Shown piece after piece: positions 60,488-64,000 of a stretch of 64,000 bases of DNA. Origin of the DNA: Bdellovibrionaceae bacterium UBA2339 (GTDB lineage Bacteria > Bdellovibrionota > Bdellovibrionia > Bdellovibrionales > JAMPXM01); contig DDUL01000006.1 of NCBI GenBank assembly GCA_002344785.1, forward strand, positions 1 to 64,000, given 5' to 3'. A program made the translations under genes and the position numbers. The first letter of the stretch is position 1, and each line of letters begins with the position of its first letter. The notes beneath the pieces were generated by a model. It had not been told where the DNA came from and made no database searches. It saw only the letters and a list, made by a program, of their open reading frames with translations.

Positions 60488-61588
60488 TTAAAGACCCAAA
60501 ATCGCCTTCACTTCACCCTCTTGCTCCAGCTGATCGCGCCCCGTGGCGAGGATCAGTTCTTTGATCAAGAGGCTGCGAGCCGTATCGAGCATCTTGCGCT
60601 CGCCAAAACTCAGCTCTTTGTCGACTTTGAGCAGGAAAAGATCCCGCAAAACTTCAGCGATCTCGCGAACGCCTCCGGTTTTAATCTTTTCCATGTACTC
60701 ACGATAACGGCGGTTCCAAGTCTGATTGTCGATCTTGACGTTGGTTTGCTTCAAGATGCCGATGACTTCTTCAGCCTCGGTCTTGGAGATGATGGGCCGT
60801 AGGCCTACGCTCTTCACGTTGCCCTGCGGGACCATGATCTTCATGCCCGTTTCCAAAATTTGGATCGAGTAGAACGTGAGCTTTTTGCCCGCGATCTCCT
60901 TGCATTCGATCGCATTCACGCGACCAACACCATGTCCCGGGTATACGGCGTTATCGCCCACCTTGAACTCGATCAACTCATCCCAATTGGCCGGCCGCTT
61001 CGCCACGATGGGCTGACGCGGACCTTTGGGCTGCGGAATTGGAATATTCTTAAATTCATCATCTTGTTGAGTCTGCTTCATGATCTCCGGCGAGAGCATG
61101 CTCTCCTCGTCGGACTCAACCGGCGAAGCCGTCTCCACCACCGACGTCGTCAACTCAGCCTGAACTGTCGTTTCACTGAACGAAGCCTGAATGGGCGCGG
61201 CTTCTGCCGCCACTCGAGCCGAGTTCGCCTTGGGTTTGATGTTTCGAACGACGGTCTTCACAACAGTCTTAACTGTCGCTTTCATCGCCGTATTCATGAG
61301 CTGTGTGGCCAAAGCCTCAGCCGAATCAAATGCCGCCTGTGCTGCCGACTTCGCCTTGGCTTGAGCCGACTGCGTAGTTTTGGAATTCAATGCCGAAGCC
61401 GATTTCGCATTTTTAATCGTGGACTTCGAATTCGACGCCGTTGCCGACTTCGCCTTCGACGCCAAGGCCTTCGACGTCTTAGATGACGACTTAGCTGGTG
61501 TCTTTGCAGGTTTCGAAGTGACCTTCGAAATAGCCGTAGGCTTTTTCGCGGACTTCGGGCTCGTTTTGACGGAGCGTTTTGAACTCAC
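60488..61588 (-). CDS. carD: CarD-family transcription regulator with histone-H1-like N-terminal tail
   Basis: This is a 366-residue protein. The C-terminal CarD/CdnL domain (residues about 200-366) includes FKVGDNAVYPGHGVGRVNAI, GMKIMVPQGNVKSVGLRP and the helical ERKMLDTARSLLIKEL, and binds the RNA polymerase beta subunit and promoter DNA to stabilise open complexes. Residues about 1-150 are a Lys/Ala/Ser-rich tail (KTSPKSAKKPTAISK, KPAKTPAKSSSKTSK, KATVKTVVKTVVRN), like eukaryotic H1 tails. A GTG at 61588 with GGAGGATG just upstream is taken as start; an ATG at 61600 is the alternative. A terminator follows it. Confidence 0.88.
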   Translation of the reverse strand: MSSKRSVKTSPKSAKKPTAISKVTSKPAKTPAKSSSKTSKALASKAKSATASNSKSTIKNAKSASALNSKTTQSAQAKAKSAAQAAFDSAEALATQLMNTAMKATVKTVVKTVVRNIKPKANSARVAAEAAPIQASFSETTVQAELTTSVVETASPVESDEESMLSPEIMKQTQQDDEFKNIPIPQPKGPRQPIVAKRPANWDELIEFKVGDNAVYPGHGVGRVNAIECKEIAGKKLTFYSIQILETGMKIMVPQGNVKSVGLRPIISKTEAEEVIGILKQTNVKIDNQTWNRRYREYMEKIKTGGVREIAEVLRDLFLLKVDKELSFGERKMLDTARSLLIKELILATGRDQLEQEGEVKAILGL

Positions 61589-61845
61589 GCCATCCTCCAT
61601 GGATCTGCCCCACCGCGCGAAAGCGTTTGGACACAATCCCTTTTGGTTTTCCCAAGAAGGCGCGGATCGCATTGCGAACAACTCGTTCGCTTTGCTCTTC
61701 GCACCTTCATCGACCACTTCACATCGACCTAACGAATCGGCGCGCCGTCGGCCTCACAGATTGAGGCTCAGAACTTATGCAGCGCGTTTCGCTCCAAGAA
61801 GGCATCGGCGATCTCGACCGCAATCTCACCCGCGATACCTTTCGC

Positions 61846-61917
61846 TCTCAGACCGGTCACTCTCAGACCGGTCACTCTCAGACTGGTCGCTCTCAGACCG
61901 ATCGCTCTCAGACCGGC
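61846..61917. repeat. 15-bp palindromic tandem repeats, 4 copies plus 12 nt
   Basis: Copies begin at 61846, 61861, 61876, 61891 and 61906 (partial). The first two are identical (TCTCAGACCGGTCAC), the third and fourth vary. The core GACCGGTC is an 8-bp perfect palindrome, so the array offers phased palindromic sites 258-330 bp upstream of carD. Confidence 0.85.
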
Positions 61918-62170
61918 TTTTTGAGGGCCGCCCTAAAAGTCCCAAACTTCACCCACAAAGGAGCAAAGTTCGGCTGAGCGCAGGACGGAGTTTTACCACC
62001 GATGACACTGTCCATCAAGAAACGGGGCCACTTTACGGCAGCCTCATCCAAGAATTTCAGGGAATTTAAGATGACGAGGCCTCAATCCAAATGAGAGGCC
62101 TCTCGCATAATGCGCTGTGTAAATAGGTCAGGGGTGAGACTGACGAAATACGCCAGACCCTTGAGGAAAC

Positions 62171-62189
62171 GAGGGGCCGGCCGCCCCTC
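62171..62189 (-). terminator. possible terminator hairpin of the S8 protease gene
   Basis: GAGGGGC and GCCCCTC form a 7-bp stem 7 nt past the protease stop. On the minus strand the following bases (GTTTCCTC) give only a weak T-tract, so it may be a weak terminator. Confidence 0.5.
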
Positions 62190-62195
62190 TCGAGT

Positions 62196-64000
62196 TCACT
62201 CGGCTGTCACAATCAAAGCATAGGGCTGCTGACCCATGGGCACATTCGCCCCTCGCACTTCGATGCGATAGTCGCCGGGATTAACCTGGAGACTCATGAA
62301 CTCGTGATTGTTGGCGCGATCCTGACGATCAATGCGCGGCCCGCTCACCGACACCAGCGACAAGTCCAAATCATTGACCAGCGCTTTGGCGGCTCCGGCG
62401 GCCCCAGGCGCATCCGTGTACACCAAGGTTGCCGTCAATCGGGCCGACTTCATCAAGCGAATGGGATAGGCGTGCACTTCACCGACGGCCAATCCTTTTC
62501 GCTCATCGATCAGCATCGAAGTTTCCAAACGCGTCGCCTGATCCGCATTCACGCGTCCAAAGCCTTGATCCATGTTGGGTCGCTCGGTGAGAAGCTCTTG
62601 CCCACGCGATGCTCCCACAGCGCCGAACTGGCCCGGAAACAAATCTTCGCTGGTATGCATGAGAATACCTTTAACCAAGGCCGCCGAGGGCTGTGTCAGC
62701 TGACGCTCCTTGCGCAGATACTCGCGCACAATCGCCGCAGCTCCCGCCACCAGTGGCGTCGACATCGAAGTTCCGCCCGACCAAGCATACAGCGAATTGT
62801 ACAATCCCCAGAGCGGATCTGATTTGGGATGCTGAGACTTCAGCGACAAAATGTTCGTGCCGGGGGCAACGACCTCAGGCTTCAAGCGACCATCTTTAGT
62901 TGGTCCACGGCTTGAGAACGGCGCCAGTCCCCGCTCATTGTCCGAGAGCATTGAGCTCGCGAGCGGTTCAACGCCCCACTTCTCTTGGCCGATTTTCAAC
63001 TCAATGAGCTTTCGTTGAATGCCGCCATTTTTCACAAAGTTTTTGCTCGATCCCACAGTGAGCACGTTTTTCGCCGTGCCGGGCGACGAGATCGAGTTGC
63101 CGTCGATGCGCCCGTCTTTGTCGGCATCTTCACCGTTGTTGCCCGCCGCGAACAGTAGCAAGAACTCGGGATTCTGGTGCATGTACTCATCCACTTGTTG
63201 GGCCATGGCATCGTAGTTTCCGAAGCCCGCGGCCGCACCCCACGAATTGGAGTGAATGCGCGCGCCCGCAGCTTGGGCTTTGCCGAACATGTCTTTGAGT
63301 TTGGAAGGCACACTCAAGTTGTCGAGCATCGGGCTCCACATCGACTGCGGAATCAGATGCGAAAGCGGAGCGGCGCCAGGAATTCCGGTGGCCGAGGCCG
63401 CACCATCACCGCCAATGGAACCGCCGACATGCGTGCCGTGACCCATCGGATCTTCCCAGCTTTTGGAGAAGAGTCCGTGGATGAAGCCTTGAGGAATTCG
63501 GCCATTCACATCTTGATGCACATTTTGCGTGTCGCCGCGATCAAAGCCGGTGTCGGCGAATGCGGCGATCTCGCCTTGGCCGCGAAGGCCTCGGGCCCAC
63601 ACGGCGTCGAGCTTCATGAGCTTCGTGCCTGATTCAAAGCCTGTGAGATCTGAATAGTCTCCGGGAGTGGAGAGGAGACCGAAGCGCAAGTAGTCGTCCT
63701 TGAACCAAGGCAACTCAAGTTGCGCGAGAGGTTCGACCCATTCCACTTCGCTTTGCTTCACCAAGTCGTAGAGCGCACTTCGGCGCGCCTCAACGACCAG
63801 CGAACGTCCGGAGTTATCAAGAACTTTGATGTTCTTTGGCAGCTTGCCGATTCGCGTTTGTCCAGGGAACAGTCGCACCAACGCCCGCAGGCTCGGATCA
63901 CCGCTGAAAATCGAGCTTGTGCCCAGCTCAGGCGCAAGTTTCCACCAAGGTTGATAAGGAACAAGCGCGTGAATTCGCGGCGAGGACTTGGACAGCACTT
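62196..64000 (-). CDS. subtilisin-family (S8) serine protease, N-terminus cut by window edge
   Basis: This is at least 601 residues, with the frame still open at the right edge, so the signal peptide lies outside. The catalytic triad is complete: Asp in AFADTGFDRG near residue 150, His in GHGTHVGGSIGG near 190, the oxyanion Asn in FAAGNNGED near 285, and Ser in GGTSMSTPLVAGAA near 415. A propeptide-like region precedes the catalytic domain, and a C-terminal beta domain follows (LVYTDAPGAAGAAK, VNPGDYRIEVRG), of P/PPC type. The GTG at 63998 is only the first possible start in the window and is probably internal. It is a secreted protease; the target is unknown. Confidence 0.93.
   Translation of the reverse strand, partial: VLSKSSPRIHALVPYQPWWKLAPELGTSSIFSGDPSLRALVRLFPGQTRIGKLPKNIKVLDNSGRSLVVEARRSALYDLVKQSEVEWVEPLAQLELPWFKDDYLRFGLLSTPGDYSDLTGFESGTKLMKLDAVWARGLRGQGEIAAFADTGFDRGDTQNVHQDVNGRIPQGFIHGLFSKSWEDPMGHGTHVGGSIGGDGAASATGIPGAAPLSHLIPQSMWSPMLDNLSVPSKLKDMFGKAQAAGARIHSNSWGAAAGFGNYDAMAQQVDEYMHQNPEFLLLFAAGNNGEDADKDGRIDGNSISSPGTAKNVLTVGSSKNFVKNGGIQRKLIELKIGQEKWGVEPLASSMLSDNERGLAPFSSRGPTKDGRLKPEVVAPGTNILSLKSQHPKSDPLWGLYNSLYAWSGGTSMSTPLVAGAAAIVREYLRKERQLTQPSAALVKGILMHTSEDLFPGQFGAVGASRGQELLTERPNMDQGFGRVNADQATRLETSMLIDERKGLAVGEVHAYPIRLMKSARLTATLVYTDAPGAAGAAKALVNDLDLSLVSVSGPRIDRQDRANNHEFMSLQVNPGDYRIEVRGANVPMGQQPYALIVTAE

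Larger units (their letters stand above)
61589..62195. other. long intergenic region between the S8 protease and carD genes
   Basis: These 607 nt hold a 15-bp repeat array (61846-61917), two inverted repeats (62076-62102 GAGGCCTC/GAGGCCTC with an 11-nt loop, and the hairpin at 62171-62189) and presumably the carD promoter. A 66-codon plus-strand frame over the array reads SQTGH-type pentapeptides; I do not call it a gene because it lacks a ribosome site. Confidence 0.6.

Noticed and set aside
61777..61977. A 66-codon plus-strand frame reading SQTGH-type pentapeptides
   Set aside because: The 15-bp repeat creates the pattern in any open frame; no ribosome site and no similarity. Kept only as a repeat array.

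Overview
The window reads as a chromosomal segment of a diderm (Gram-negative) bacterium. It has many lipobox lipoproteins, beta-barrel-like envelope proteins and type IV prepilin signals. The gene mix (greA, carD, an uvrB/uvrC run, a Cys-less L33, delta-60-repeat lipoproteins and many secreted proteins without recognisable domains) suggests a member of the Bdellovibrionota or a neighbouring former 'Deltaproteobacteria' lineage. That placement is inference; no rRNA is present. Codon and base use look even throughout, and I see no insertion sequence, prophage, CRISPR array or rRNA operon.

Layout. 1-2.7 kb: an overlapping minus-strand operon (M14-type peptidase, alpha/beta hydrolase, ChaN-like lipoprotein cut by the window edge). 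2.8-16.3 kb: housekeeping and small enzymes, namely an RluA-type pseudouridine synthase, glutaredoxin, MutM, a SohB-like protease, an AsmA-like protein, GreA, NrnA, two convergent BFD-type [2Fe-2S] proteins, an EamA transporter, a glyoxalase-II-like hydrolase, a MazG-like pyrophosphohydrolase and CysQ, followed by tRNA-Val. 16.6-20.5 kb: a tightly overlapped three-gene cassette (FG-GAP/UnbV protein, NqrB/RnfD-like membrane protein, HTTM-like membrane protein). 20.6-26.1 kb: one giant repeat lipoprotein. 26.5-29.6 kb: rpmG, a methyltransferase and two envelope proteins. 29.7-35.2 kb: an operon of prepilin-like proteins headed by a 900-residue membrane protein and ending in an EF-hand-like protein. 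35.4-37.3 kb: a barrel-like protein, then a repeat-rich stretch and tRNA-Cys. 37.3-48.6 kb: a degenerate ComM homologue, XerD, paired lipoproteins, SpoIID/slipin/NfeD, a small Zn-ribbon protein and a TPR lipoprotein. 48.6-60.2 kb: gltX-cysS-uvrB-SGNH-uvrC-cyclase, all on the minus strand and largely overlapping. 60.5-64 kb: a CarD protein with a histone-H1-like tail, a palindromic 15-bp repeat array, and a subtilisin-like protease cut by the right edge.

How the parts relate. Translation and DNA-repair genes (gltX, cysS, uvrB, uvrC) appear to be co-transcribed with an envelope SGNH protein and possibly a CHASE2-adenylate cyclase. Slipin and NfeD are a known membrane-quality-control pair, and a SpoIID peptidoglycan protein follows them. 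The most unusual items are the UnbV/UnbU-like cassette without any polyketide synthase, the 14-unit/7-unit giant lipoprotein, the H1-tailed CarD, the ComM homologue that has lost its ATP-binding motif, the convergent BFD pair, and several tandem repeat arrays with 15-, 16- and 77-bp periods.
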